From Maribacter sp. MJ134 (GTDB lineage Bacteria; Bacteroidota; Bacteroidia; Flavobacteriales; Flavobacteriaceae), in the NCBI RefSeq assembly GCF_003970695.1, contig NZ_CP034570.1, positions 1,860,001 through 1,924,000 of the forward strand: a stretch of DNA of 64,000 bases, given 5' to 3'. Numbering within the stretch: position 1 is the stretch's first letter; each line of letters starts with the position of its first letter. Position numbers and translations under genes: made by a program. Shown in pieces: positions 27,064-35,596 of this stretch. A model generated the notes under the pieces. The model was given only the letters and a program-made list of their open reading frames with translations. It did no database searches and was not told the origin of the DNA.

Positions 27064-28134
27064 ATGCATACTGAGACAAATAATATTATCGTAGAAAAAG
27101 CGGCCACCTCTAAAATTGACCAAATAGATTTTGACAATCTTGCGTTTGGATCCGTGTTTTCTGACCATATGTTGGTTTGTGATTATAAGAATGGTATATG
27201 GGAAACTCCAAAAATTGTTCCTTATCAACCTATAACATTAGATCCATCTTCAAAGATTTTCCATTATGGCCAATCCATTTTCGAAGGTATGAAAGCCTAC
27301 AAGGACGAAAAAGGTGCCATCTTTTTATTCCGGCCTTTGGATAACCACAAGCGTTTAAACATTTCTGCAAAAAGATTATCCATACCAGAACTTCCTGAAA
27401 CATATTTTATGGAAGGTCTGACCAAACTATTGCAATTGGACGAAGCATTTATTCCAACGAAGGAAGGCTCATCCTTATATATACGCCCCTTTATTTTTGC
27501 TTCTGGCAAAGGTTTTCATGCCTCACCAGCGGATGCCTATAAATTTATAATTGCCTGCGCTCCTTCCGGAGCTTACTTTTCCGGTAAGGTAAAGGTGCTC
27601 ATTGAACAGACCTATTCTAGGTCGGCCAACGGAGGTGTGGGTTATGCAAAGGCAGGTGGGAATTATGCAGGACAGTTCTACCCTACCCAACTGGCCATAG
27701 AAAAAGGATACAACCAAGTAATCTGGACTGACGATACCGAACACGAGTATATAGAGGAGGCTGGTGCAATGAATATTTTCATTCGCATAAACGATACTTT
27801 GATTACCGGTCCTACGAGCGACAGGATTTTGGACGGGATTACAAGAAAAAGTATTTTGAAAATTGCTGCGGACCAAGGAATTGCGACCGAGGTAAGGAAA
27901 ATATCCGTAACAGAAGTAGTAGAAGCCGCCAAACAAGGCACCTTAAAAGAAATGTTCGGAGCAGGAACTGCGGCAGTGATATCGCCCATAGCGGCATTTG
28001 GGTATAAGGACCAAGACTACGACCTGCCACAATTGGAGAACAGCTACGGTTCCAAGCTTAAAAAAATTATTACCGATATACAATACAACAAATCTGCGGA
28101 TAAGTATGGCTGGCGATTTAAAGTGACAGCATAA
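27064..28134 (+). CDS. ilvE: branched-chain amino acid aminotransferase
   Basis: PLP enzyme for the last step of valine, leucine and isoleucine synthesis and first step of their breakdown. 356 residues, fold type IV: FHYGQSIFEGMKAY near 60, the catalytic Lys in GYAKAGGNYAG, and YIEEAGAMNIFI, GITRKSIL, GAGTAAVISPI. Class II-like length (eukaryotic-type branch). Stands alone, ending at a bidirectional terminator. Confidence 0.96.
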   Translation: MHTETNNIIVEKAATSKIDQIDFDNLAFGSVFSDHMLVCDYKNGIWETPKIVPYQPITLDPSSKIFHYGQSIFEGMKAYKDEKGAIFLFRPLDNHKRLNISAKRLSIPELPETYFMEGLTKLLQLDEAFIPTKEGSSLYIRPFIFASGKGFHASPADAYKFIIACAPSGAYFSGKVKVLIEQTYSRSANGGVGYAKAGGNYAGQFYPTQLAIEKGYNQVIWTDDTEHEYIEEAGAMNIFIRINDTLITGPTSDRILDGITRKSILKIAADQGIATEVRKISVTEVVEAAKQGTLKEMFGAGTAAVISPIAAFGYKDQDYDLPQLENSYGSKLKKIITDIQYNKSADKYGWRFKVTA

Positions 28135-28160
28135 AAAAAGGGGCAGTTTGCCCCTTTTTT
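28135..28160. terminator. bidirectional terminator between ilvE and MazG-like gene
   Basis: Stem AAAGGGGCA/TGCCCCTTT with a 3-base loop between an A-run and a T-run; serves the two convergent genes. Confidence 0.85.
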
Positions 28161-28545
28161 ATTTGTTTAAAATTGCCGAGATGTCCGGTTTAAAATAATT
28201 AGGTCCCTTAAGTACTTTTCCGTCCTCTCGATATATAGGTTTACCATCGGCACCCAATTTACTCATATTGCTGCGTTGAATTTCTTCAAATACCTCCTCT
28301 ATTTTATACTGCATGCCGTGTTCCAAAATAGTACCGCAAAGTATATATAACATATCTCCCAAGGCATCTGCAACCTCTACCAAATCGTTATCCATAGCAG
28401 CTTCTAGGTATTCCTTGTTTTCCTCATCCATCAAATTAAATCGTAAGAGATTTTTTTCTTTACCCAAATCCGCTTTCATTTCCTCAGAAACTCCTAGTCC
28501 AAAAGACTCGTGAAACTGTTGTACTGCATTAATTTTATTTTTCAT
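28159..28545 (-). CDS. MazG-like nucleotide pyrophosphohydrolase
   Basis: 128-residue all-alpha NTP pyrophosphatase. Magnesium-binding acids appear as DEENKEYLEA and EVADALGDMLYI in the usual helix pair, plus a C-terminal FKPDISAIL tail. Probably hydrolyses non-canonical nucleoside triphosphates (house-cleaning). Single gene. Confidence 0.9.
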   Translation of the reverse strand: MKNKINAVQQFHESFGLGVSEEMKADLGKEKNLLRFNLMDEENKEYLEAAMDNDLVEVADALGDMLYILCGTILEHGMQYKIEEVFEEIQRSNMSKLGADGKPIYREDGKVLKGPNYFKPDISAILNK

Positions 28546-28566
28546 CTATCACCTTGGTTTTTGCCG

Positions 28567-28574
28567 TAGCTTTG
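28567..28574 (+). promoter_or_regulatory. TAGCTTTG -7 box for the 62-residue membrane protein
   Basis: Exact TAnnTTTG match 17 bases before the ATG at 28591, which implies a very short leader. Confidence 0.5.
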
Positions 28575-28590
28575 CGTAAAAATATGAAAT

Positions 28591-28779
28591 ATGTTCAGCA
28601 CGGGACAAATCGTTTTTGCAATCCTTTTTGCACTCGCTTTTATCATAATTATCGTTTTCGCCTACCGTAAAGACCTTAAATTGCATCAAAAAAATTACCA
28701 AGGTGTAAAATGGGTAGGAATATTCTTCGTAATCTTCTTGTTTACACTCTTTATTATTAAGTATTTCCTTAAAAATTAG
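28591..28779 (+). CDS. 62-residue membrane protein with two helices
   Basis: Starts MFSTGQIVFAILFALAF; helix one spans about 5-25, followed by a basic loop (RKDLKLHQKNYQGVK), and helix two spans 42-60 (WVGIFFVIFLFTLFIIKYFL). It resembles a small conserved protein I know from Flavobacteriia without assigned function. The divergent promoter next to the MazG-like gene and an exact -7 box support it. Confidence 0.75.
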   Translation: MFSTGQIVFAILFALAFIIIIVFAYRKDLKLHQKNYQGVKWVGIFFVIFLFTLFIIKYFLKN

Positions 28780-28859
28780 CCAAAATTTTACGTACACCAC
28801 AAAAATTGGCCTCTACACAACAAAAAACTACTTTTCCTCGTATAATATACCAAATAACG

Positions 28860-28867
28860 TAATTTTG
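28860..28867 (+). promoter_or_regulatory. TAATTTTG -7 box before the 59-residue microprotein
   Basis: Exact TAnnTTTG match 29 bases before the ATG at 28897. The same octamer precedes the microprotein at 12915. Confidence 0.45.
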
Positions 28868-28896
28868 CGTTATTCATCTATAAGGGGCAATAAATT

Positions 28897-29076
28897 ATGA
28901 TGACATTCTTTACAATTTTTTTAATTCTGGTTGGTTTAAATGCAATCATTTTGTTGAGCAGCTTACAGAGCATAAACAAAAAGACGAAAAAACCTACACC
29001 AAAATTTAATGATGCACCAACATCTATTATATATCCTATAGATTTACTTAGTACTAATTACAAAAAGGCAGTTTAG
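28897..29076 (+). CDS. 59-residue single-span membrane microprotein with soluble tail
   Basis: Starts MMTFFTIFLILVGLN; the first 23 residues align without gaps with the microproteins at 12915 and 13082 (T3, F4, N15, S22, L23 shared). Here a basic linker (SINKKTKKP) and a 25-residue polar tail follow. The stop is 19 bases upstream of crcB, so the two may be co-transcribed. Function unknown. Confidence 0.6.
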   Translation: MMTFFTIFLILVGLNAIILLSSLQSINKKTKKPTPKFNDAPTSIIYPIDLLSTNYKKAV

Positions 29077-29095
29077 TTTTTTACCTTTATAAGGT

Positions 29096-29467
29096 ATGAA
29101 ACAAATAGTGCTTGTTTTTATTGGTGGTGGTTTAGGTAGTGTACTTCGCTATTGGATTTCAAAGATTCTCAACCCTTATTATTCAAATTTCTACTTAGGT
29201 ACCTTTTTGGTGAACATCATTGGATGTTTACTCATTGGACTTTTATTAGGTATCACCATTAAGAATGACTTATTATCCCAAAACCAAACGCTCTTATTGG
29301 CCACAGGTTTTTGCGGCGGCTTTACAACTTTCTCCACTTTTGCGCTAGAAGGCCATTCCTTATTAAAGGAATCAACCCTACTTCATTTTTCAGTGTACAC
29401 CATAGGTAGTATTGTAATCGGTATCCTGGCCGTCTCTTTAGGGCTTTGGATTTCCAAATTGTTATAA
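29096..29467 (+). CDS. crcB: fluoride ion exporter CrcB/Fluc
   Basis: 123-residue, four-helix dual-topology fluoride channel. Signatures GGGLGSVLRYWISK, GTFLVNIIGCLLIG and TGFCGGFTTFSTFALE (with the FTTFSTF phenylalanine track) are all present. I looked for a fluoride riboswitch upstream and did not see one. Confidence 0.96.
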   Translation: MKQIVLVFIGGGLGSVLRYWISKILNPYYSNFYLGTFLVNIIGCLLIGLLLGITIKNDLLSQNQTLLLATGFCGGFTTFSTFALEGHSLLKESTLLHFSVYTIGSIVIGILAVSLGLWISKLL

Positions 29468-29655
29468 TACTAACATTAAGCTATCATCTTTTTATATTTT
29501 GAATAATTTATATGGTTTTATCATTCTTTCTAATGATTCTTCAAAAAAATAAGGTTTTCTATATCTTATTTTCAATTTTCTGCTAATAATGACTGGGCAG
29601 TATCTTCATATCCTCAAAATTTATATGATTATTTAAGCATACCTCTAATTTTTAA

Positions 29656-29714
29656 GGGTATAAATTATAATAAACATAAAAATACACTTTGATACCCTCA
29701 AAAAATGAGGGTGT
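29656..29714 (+). promoter_or_regulatory. putative nitrogen operator upstream of the P-II gene
   Basis: Contains ATACCC-N11-GGGTGT (29692-29714) with a palindromic core ACCCTCA/TGAGGGT, plus an inverted half-site GGGTAT at 29656-29661. A nearly identical motif lies between the two glutamine synthetase genes (57811-57834). The same sequence can also fold as a hairpin followed by a T-run, so it could instead terminate crcB transcription. Confidence 0.5.
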
Positions 29715-29757
29715 TAATTTTTTTAACATACATTTACCGCATTAAAACTAATATAAA

Positions 29758-30096
29758 ATGAAAAAAATCGAGGCAATTATCAGAAAATCCAAATTTGACG
29801 ATGTCAAAGAGGCATTGCATCAAATCGAGGTTAATTTCTTCAGTTACTGGGATGTAACCGGAGTTGGAAATGAAAAACAGGGACATGTCTATAGAGGAAT
29901 ATCCTATAGTACTACGGATATACAGCGAAGATATCTTTCTATAGTAGTTTCCGATGAGTTTCTAGACAAAACGGTCAGCGCTATCCTAGAATCGGCGTAC
30001 TCCGGCAACGTAGGGGATGGTAAAATATTTGTTTCCGATGTCATAGAGGCCTATCGTATAAGAACGAAAGAAAGCGGTCAAGCAGGAATCAACTAA
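29758..30096 (+). CDS. P-II family nitrogen regulator
   Basis: 112-residue signal protein that senses ATP/ADP and 2-oxoglutarate and gates AmtB. Start MKKIEAIIRKSKFDDVKEAL and the GDGKIFVSDVIEAYRIRTKE end are canonical. The T-loop is divergent: GNEKQGHVYRGISYSTTD, about one residue shorter than in E. coli GlnB but keeping the tyrosine equivalent to Tyr51. Directly upstream of amtB (30 bases), so GlnK-type by context. Confidence 0.93.
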   Translation: MKKIEAIIRKSKFDDVKEALHQIEVNFFSYWDVTGVGNEKQGHVYRGISYSTTDIQRRYLSIVVSDEFLDKTVSAILESAYSGNVGDGKIFVSDVIEAYRIRTKESGQAGIN

Positions 30097-30126
30097 CTCA
30101 GAAGCACTAACTAAAACTTTATTAAA

Positions 30127-31365
30127 ATGGACGCAGGATTATTTACAGCGAATAATGTATGGATGATGTTGGCTACCGCATTGGTATTCTTCATGCATAC
30201 TGGTTTTGCCTTTTTAGAAATTGGCTTAACACGACAAAAGAACACGATTAACATCTTATTCAAGAATATATTTATTATTACAGGGGGTCTCTTACTTTAT
30301 TATGCCTTTGGATTTAACCTAATGTATCCAGGCTTTGAAGACGGAGATATGGGCATATTAAAATTCGCCGGCTTCGGTATTGGGGCTCCAGAAGGAGGAA
30401 TGACACCAGATTACGCAGATGGTGGTTACACGTGGTGGACAGATTTCCTTTTTCAAGGAATGTTCGCAGCAACAGCGGCAACAATTGTTTCTGGTGCCGT
30501 AGCGGAACGTATTAAAATAGGTTCTTTCATGATATTTACCGTATTCTATGTAGGCTTGGTATACCCAATAGTAGGCGCATGGAAATGGGGAGGTGGTTTC
30601 TTGGATTCTTGGGGATTCTATGATTTTGCAGGTTCTACTTTAGTACACTCCGTTGGCGGATGGGCCGCTCTTGTAGCTGTTACCTTATTAGGCGCAAGAA
30701 TAGGCAAATTCGGTAAAGACGGTAAGGCAAAGGCAATTCCTGGACACAATATACCTTTAGCAACGGCCGGGGTACTTATTCTTTGGTTAGGATGGTTCGG
30801 GTTTAACGGTGGTTCTGTCCTTTCTGCAGACCCTGAGTTAACTTCTCTGGTTCTCGTGACTACAAGTTTAGCAGCAGCAGCAGGTGGTTTTGGAGCTTTC
30901 ATTCTTTCTACAATTCTTTATAAGAATTTAGATTTGACCATGTTCCTTAACGGTATCCTTGGTGGCTTAGTAGGTATTACTGCAGGGGCGGATTTAATGT
31001 CTCCTAACGAGGCAGTAGTTATCGGTTTTCTAGCTGGTCTTATCATAGTACTTGGTGTTGCTTTGATAGACAAATTAAAACTAGATGACCCTGTAGGTGC
31101 AATTACCGTACACTTAATTTGTGGTATCTGGGGAACACTTGCCGTAGGGATATTCGGTGCAAAAGCTGGCGGAGAACAATTCTTAACGCAACTGTATGGA
31201 ATACTTATCATCGGAGCCTTTTGTATCATAACCTCAGGAATAATACTGGGCGTGTTAAAAGCTACTTTAGGTCTAAGAGTTTCTAAAGAAGAAGAATTGG
31301 AAGGCTTGGATATCCATGAACATGGAATGGATGCCTATTCTGACTTTAGAATGAATCAGCACTAA
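30127..31365 (+). CDS. amt: ammonium transporter AmtB
   Basis: 412 residues, 11-12 membrane helices, no cleavable signal. The twin pore histidines are in STLVHSVGGWAAL and VHLICGIWGTLAVG; AERIKIGSFMIF and WLGWFGFNGGS are also typical. Takes up ammonium under nitrogen limitation, regulated by the P-II protein encoded just upstream. A porin gene follows in the same direction. Confidence 0.97.
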   Translation: MDAGLFTANNVWMMLATALVFFMHTGFAFLEIGLTRQKNTINILFKNIFIITGGLLLYYAFGFNLMYPGFEDGDMGILKFAGFGIGAPEGGMTPDYADGGYTWWTDFLFQGMFAATAATIVSGAVAERIKIGSFMIFTVFYVGLVYPIVGAWKWGGGFLDSWGFYDFAGSTLVHSVGGWAALVAVTLLGARIGKFGKDGKAKAIPGHNIPLATAGVLILWLGWFGFNGGSVLSADPELTSLVLVTTSLAAAAGGFGAFILSTILYKNLDLTMFLNGILGGLVGITAGADLMSPNEAVVIGFLAGLIIVLGVALIDKLKLDDPVGAITVHLICGIWGTLAVGIFGAKAGGEQFLTQLYGILIIGAFCIITSGIILGVLKATLGLRVSKEEELEGLDIHEHGMDAYSDFRMNQH

Positions 31366-31385
31366 AATCAAAAAACGGAAAAGGA

Positions 31386-31413
31386 AACGGAGCGTTTTGC
31401 AGAACGCTCCGTT
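31386..31413 (+). terminator. strong hairpin between amtB and the porin gene
   Basis: Perfect 11-bp stem AACGGAGCGTT/AACGCTCCGTT with a 6-base loop. No tight U-run follows, so it may attenuate transcription or protect the upstream mRNA. Confidence 0.55.
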
Positions 31414-31483
31414 ATATAACCTTTTCAAAAAAATTTAAATCACTCATTACAACAATCCTCAACAGGATTATAAATTCAAACTT

Positions 31484-32548
31484 ATGAAAACGATTATTTC
31501 TACAAAATTCGTGAAAAATTTATTTCTTTTAGCATTTACTATTTTTTCTACCGTTTCTCTTGTAGCACAAGAAGAAGAGGAAACCTCAAAATTCTCCTTT
31601 AGTGGCTCAGTAGATGCCTATTATAGAGCCAACTTAAATGCCGGTAATGGTGTGGACGCTCAAGCCCCAGGCAGTTCGTTTGCTAATCTACCCGGCTTTG
31701 CACTTGGTATGGCCAACGTAATTGGTAGCTATGAAGGAGAGAAAGTTGGTTTTGTTGCCGATTTAGTATTTGGACCAAGAGGTACCGATGCTATTTTTGC
31801 CTCCCCAATGTATTCCGCAACAGGAGATATTGTAAATCAGTTATATGCCTACTGGAATGTAAGCGATAAGGTAAAATTGACATTTGGTAATTTCAATACC
31901 TTTTTAGGATATGAAGTAATATCTCCAGTTGCTAATTTTAACTATAGTACTTCATACCTATTCTCTTATGGGCCGTTTTCTCATACGGGCTTAAAGGCAG
32001 ATTTCACCTTATCCGATGACCTAAGTTTAATGCTTGCCGTAATGAACCCAACAGATTTGACCGAGTTCAATCCTACAGGACAATATGCGTATGGTGTGCA
32101 ATTAGGGTATAGCGGACAGTATGCTAACCTCCTAATAGATAATGGGTCTTTCGAGATAGACTATACAGGTGGCTTTGATCTTTCCGATTCTTTTTTCTTA
32201 GGACTGAATGCTGCGCTTTTCAGCGGTGATGAAGAAGACGGGATTGGAAGTTTCGCAGGCGTAGCGGTTTATCCACAATTGGCAACTTCAGAGAACTTCA
32301 CTATTGGTCTAAGAGGTGAGTACTTTGCTGAAACAGATTTTTTCGGTGCCGTAGGTGCGGTTGATGCCGAAGGGGATGCCAGTGTTTTTGCAGTAACCCT
32401 TACAGGTAGCGCAACAATTGGAGACCTGATTATTAAGCCTGAACTTAGATTGGATAGTACTTCAGAAGATACAACGTTTACAAACGGAGACGGTGAGCCA
32501 ATAAGCAGCCTTTCTTCTTTTGTTTTAGCGGCCATCTATTCTTTCTAA
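31484..32548 (+). CDS. outer-membrane beta-barrel porin (BBP2-like)
   Basis: 354 residues with a signal peptide ending SLVAQ. The mature part starts FSFSGSVDAYYRANLN and alternates strands to a final AAIYSF, consistent with a 12-16 stranded barrel of the putative BBP2 family. It follows P-II and AmtB in the same direction, so it may admit small nitrogenous solutes; this is context only. A small AATCCT/AGGATT hairpin lies in its leader (31454-31469). Confidence 0.85.
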   Translation: MKTIISTKFVKNLFLLAFTIFSTVSLVAQEEEETSKFSFSGSVDAYYRANLNAGNGVDAQAPGSSFANLPGFALGMANVIGSYEGEKVGFVADLVFGPRGTDAIFASPMYSATGDIVNQLYAYWNVSDKVKLTFGNFNTFLGYEVISPVANFNYSTSYLFSYGPFSHTGLKADFTLSDDLSLMLAVMNPTDLTEFNPTGQYAYGVQLGYSGQYANLLIDNGSFEIDYTGGFDLSDSFFLGLNAALFSGDEEDGIGSFAGVAVYPQLATSENFTIGLRGEYFAETDFFGAVGAVDAEGDASVFAVTLTGSATIGDLIIKPELRLDSTSEDTTFTNGDGEPISSLSSFVLAAIYSF

Positions 32549-32585
32549 GAACAAATTACAGTGTTAATTTATAGTTTTAAACACC

Positions 32586-32616
32586 AAAAACCCAGCGGAG
32601 ACGTTGGGTTTTTATT
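32586..32616. terminator. bidirectional terminator between porin and DUF1684 genes
   Basis: Stem AAACCCAGCG-type pairing with CGTTGGGTTT (one G-U), between an A-run and a long T-run; the T-run reaches the DUF1684 stop. Confidence 0.8.
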
Positions 32617-33259
32617 TTTTAAAAGCTTTAACGCCCGCCAAAATTTTAGTGCTCAGGTTGTTCACTGAAGGTACTAAAGGACATGAATATTTCTTGTTGT
32701 AGGCACAATAGGGATTATAGGCTTTGTTAAAATCGATAACAATAGTGTTCCCGTCAGGTATTCTCAAATCCAAATACCTTCCACCGCCATAGGTTTCCTT
32801 TCCATTGGTTAGGTCGGTAAAGGGCAAGAATAAATAGTCTGTATATTTTTCTTCAAGTATTAACTCCGGATTTTGATATACTTCCAACTCATAAGTCTTT
32901 CCTTTAAGTTGAAATTCTACTATGGCATAGACCACTTCTTCAGATTTTCTATCTGTACTGGTAGGCATTAAGAAAGGTAAAGCATCTGGTGTTCTCATGA
33001 ATTTTGCCTGCACCACATAATTGGTATCGGGTTTAAAAAATTCCAAACCTTCAAAATTTTTGCGGTGCCTATCTGCCAATGGAGATACCTCCGGGTCCTT
33101 AAATTCCGAATTGAGCTCTTTTTGAAATTCTAGAATAGCGGCAAGTTTGTCGTTATTGGCGACTGCAACAACCTCTTCCTTAACATCATGATATCGTTTT
33201 TCTTGCCTACAACTTAAAATTAGTACGCATAAAACAAACCATATTCTTGAATTAAACAT
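32612..33259 (-). CDS. DUF1684 lipoprotein
   Basis: 215 residues with a lipobox (LILSC). The DUF1684 core shows LEVYQNPELILEEKYTDYLFLPFTDLTNGKETYGGGRYLDL, then DFNKAYNPYCAYNKKYSCPLVPSVN, the conserved C-terminal signature (quoted here as two separate family blocks, positions about 125-205). Probably periplasmic-facing. Function unknown; single gene. Confidence 0.88.
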   Translation of the reverse strand: MFNSRIWFVLCVLILSCRQEKRYHDVKEEVVAVANNDKLAAILEFQKELNSEFKDPEVSPLADRHRKNFEGLEFFKPDTNYVVQAKFMRTPDALPFLMPTSTDRKSEEVVYAIVEFQLKGKTYELEVYQNPELILEEKYTDYLFLPFTDLTNGKETYGGGRYLDLRIPDGNTIVIDFNKAYNPYCAYNKKYSCPLVPSVNNLSTKILAGVKAFKK

Positions 33260-33346
33260 ATATTCCGCTTTTTTTACAAAAATACGATATCTATATTTTT
33301 CATATTTCGTATTACCATTAACTTGTGTAGCATAAAAACATACCTA

Positions 33347-34084
33347 ATGAAAATCAATTCACTTATCCTCTTAATACTACTAATCGCTTTTGGTTGTAAG
33401 CAAGAAAAAACAGAAAATGACACAAAAGCCGTCGCAGAACGTTTTGTGCCAGAACTTAAAGAAAATAGGTATAATGTTGCGTTCTTAATTATGGACGGTG
33501 TATACAATACGGAATTTACCGCGCCTTATGATATTTTTCAGCATACACAATATCGTGACAATATAAAGGCCATGAACACTTTTTCCGTAGCGAATACTCT
33601 TGAGCCTATCACTTCTTTTGAAGGACTTAGAATTTTACCGGATTTCGATTATACAAAAGATAGTCTACCACAAATAGACATCCTTGTAGTACCAAGCGCA
33701 GAGCATCATTTAGATACTGATTTAGAAGATGACGTTTTACTGGAATTTATCAGAAAAACCGACAAAACGGCCCTTTACGTTACCAGCCACTGCGACGGAG
33801 CGTTTGTTCTAGCAAAGGCAGGTGTCTTAAATGATGTTACCTCCACAACTTTCCCTAGTGATATTGACACCTACAGAAAGACGTTTCCCCATTTAAAAGT
33901 TAAGGATAGTATATTGTTCGTGCACGACGGTAAATACATTACCTCAGCGGGTGGTGCAAAAAGCTTTGAAGCCGCGCTGTATTTGTGCGAAAAACTATAC
34001 GGAGAAGAAATAGCTATTTCCCTTGCAAAGGGGTTGGTCATAGATTGGGATCTAGATACCGTGCCCCATCTTAGTCTTCAATAA
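33347..34084 (+). CDS. DJ-1/PfpI family lipoprotein
   Basis: Glutamine-amidotransferase-like fold anchored outside the cytoplasm. The ATG chosen gives MKINSLILLILLIAFGCK, a clean lipoprotein signal; a longer TTG start would bury it. The nucleophile elbow is TSHCDGAFVLAKAG with its cysteine, and TSAGGAKSFEAALYLCEKL follows as in PfpI-like proteins and the N-domain of some AraC regulators. No regulator domain is fused. Substrate unknown. Its end overlaps the convergent hydrolase gene by 14 bases. Confidence 0.85.
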   Translation: MKINSLILLILLIAFGCKQEKTENDTKAVAERFVPELKENRYNVAFLIMDGVYNTEFTAPYDIFQHTQYRDNIKAMNTFSVANTLEPITSFEGLRILPDFDYTKDSLPQIDILVVPSAEHHLDTDLEDDVLLEFIRKTDKTALYVTSHCDGAFVLAKAGVLNDVTSTTFPSDIDTYRKTFPHLKVKDSILFVHDGKYITSAGGAKSFEAALYLCEKLYGEEIAISLAKGLVIDWDLDTVPHLSLQ

Positions 34085-35483
34085 TATCGTAACGGGCATT
34101 CTTAAGATATTTGTCGACTATTTTGTTGAATTCCGGTGTTATTCTCAGGAGAGCGGTGTGCTCCAGATCGTATAATGCTGCTCTATCCGTGTATCCCGCC
34201 TTCAGCAACTCCTCCAAGTAAAATAACGCTGTACCATAATCCTCAATTAACGAGCTATTGGAAATAACCTTCAAATACCCTTCATACTCATCAGGCTGCG
34301 TTATGGTTTTTAGCATATAGAGGAAATTCAGCGCCTGTACATCTACCACTTTATCTGAATTCACTACATCTATATTATCGTCGATTAAGGCATTTACATA
34401 ACCTCTTAAACGTTTTGCCATTTGATTTTGGAAAAAAATGGAACTTTTTTCCATTTTAGTCAACTCGGACATCTGGTAGTTCCACCATCCAAGGTTGTTG
34501 TAATTATACGTAATTACATCCTCTTCCAAGTAATAACCGTAATCTGCCTTTATAAAGGATTCCTTAAGAAAGTAATTATTTTGTGCTCTATTTTTGGTCT
34601 TGAACGATTTACTACGTCGTAATTGTCTGCGACTACTCTTTAGAGAATCCAGACTTAAAAAAGGACGATAGGAACGCATCATCTCATTAAGAATATGATC
34701 TGTTAATAAAGGTTTTTCATCAGTAAACATCCTATTCGCCTTTGTAAAATCGGTTTCATATGCTTTTTGAATAAAATCCATATCCTTCTCTAAATGTCCT
34801 TTGGCCATTGCCGCAAGCTTTAGTTGTCGCATGGCGTTTGCCAGTTCTTCCTTTTTAGGCCATTCATGACCCACATCGGAAAAGTGAAGGTTATTGGGGA
34901 ATTTGATTTCGTTCAGAATTTTTCTAGTTTCTAACAATTCCCTATAATTATAATCCTCTCGCCCGGCTATCCCAATAAAATGAAAGGGTTTTTTGGCACT
35001 AAGAATTTCAGCATTACCAACTGCCGCGCCACATGAAACAACTCCTTTTATCTCAGAAATGAACGTAGGGACAATGGAAGCAAACCTAGCACCATCCGAA
35101 AAACCACCGGTATAAGTCATATTTTTGCGTATGGGCAACAGCTTAGCTACGCTATTGAACATCCTACTTACAATTAAAACATTCTTTGATAGTGTTAGTG
35201 TATCACTAACATCATTAGAACTAGCCAAAATAAAACCTTCTTCCTCTGCCGCTGCTTTGAACATAGAAAGGGCTTGCTTTCCCTTACCCTCTAAATCCAT
35301 CACAAAAATGATTGGCCAAGGCTTGGACGTGGTAAAATCTGTTGGAAGGTAGAGCGAAAACGTTTCGGCCAAGGTATCGTTAACCTTAATATTATCTGTT
35401 ATGACACCTTTTGATATTCTCAGTTCTTGTGCAAGTACTATAAAAGGAATTATGAATAAAAGAAGCGTAATAGTTTTTTTCAT
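34071..35483 (-). CDS. exported alpha/beta hydrolase-like protein
   Basis: 470 residues with signal peptide (ends IVLAQ). The N-terminal half is an esterase-like alpha/beta hydrolase: nucleophile elbow TGGFSDGARFAS near 130 and a putative catalytic His in FSDVGHEWP near 205. The C-terminal half (about 230-470) is helical and may be a TPR-like or unknown domain. Substrate not predictable. Convergent overlap of 14 bases with the DJ-1 gene. Confidence 0.78.
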   Translation of the reverse strand: MKKTITLLLFIIPFIVLAQELRISKGVITDNIKVNDTLAETFSLYLPTDFTTSKPWPIIFVMDLEGKGKQALSMFKAAAEEEGFILASSNDVSDTLTLSKNVLIVSRMFNSVAKLLPIRKNMTYTGGFSDGARFASIVPTFISEIKGVVSCGAAVGNAEILSAKKPFHFIGIAGREDYNYRELLETRKILNEIKFPNNLHFSDVGHEWPKKEELANAMRQLKLAAMAKGHLEKDMDFIQKAYETDFTKANRMFTDEKPLLTDHILNEMMRSYRPFLSLDSLKSSRRQLRRSKSFKTKNRAQNNYFLKESFIKADYGYYLEEDVITYNYNNLGWWNYQMSELTKMEKSSIFFQNQMAKRLRGYVNALIDDNIDVVNSDKVVDVQALNFLYMLKTITQPDEYEGYLKVISNSSLIEDYGTALFYLEELLKAGYTDRAALYDLEHTALLRITPEFNKIVDKYLKNARYDIIED

Positions 35484-35596
35484 ACTTAAGACTTTATCAA
35501 AAATCTAGCCAAATTTTTCTTTTAAATTTAGTTATACTAATTAGCAATAGGAAAAAAATTAAATTATTCTTCGGAGAGACCACAAAAAGCCACAAG

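Noticed and set aside
28549..28800. 83-codon minus-strand ORF
   Set aside because: Shadow of the 62-residue membrane protein on the plus strand, which has a promoter box and two clean helices.
29077..29095. Fluoride riboswitch before crcB
   Set aside because: No GGCGATGG-type core or pseudoknot sequence is seen in the upstream region, which is filled by the microprotein gene.
30618..31229. Two minus-strand ORFs inside amtB
   Set aside because: Pro/Ala-rich shadows of a highly conserved transporter frame.
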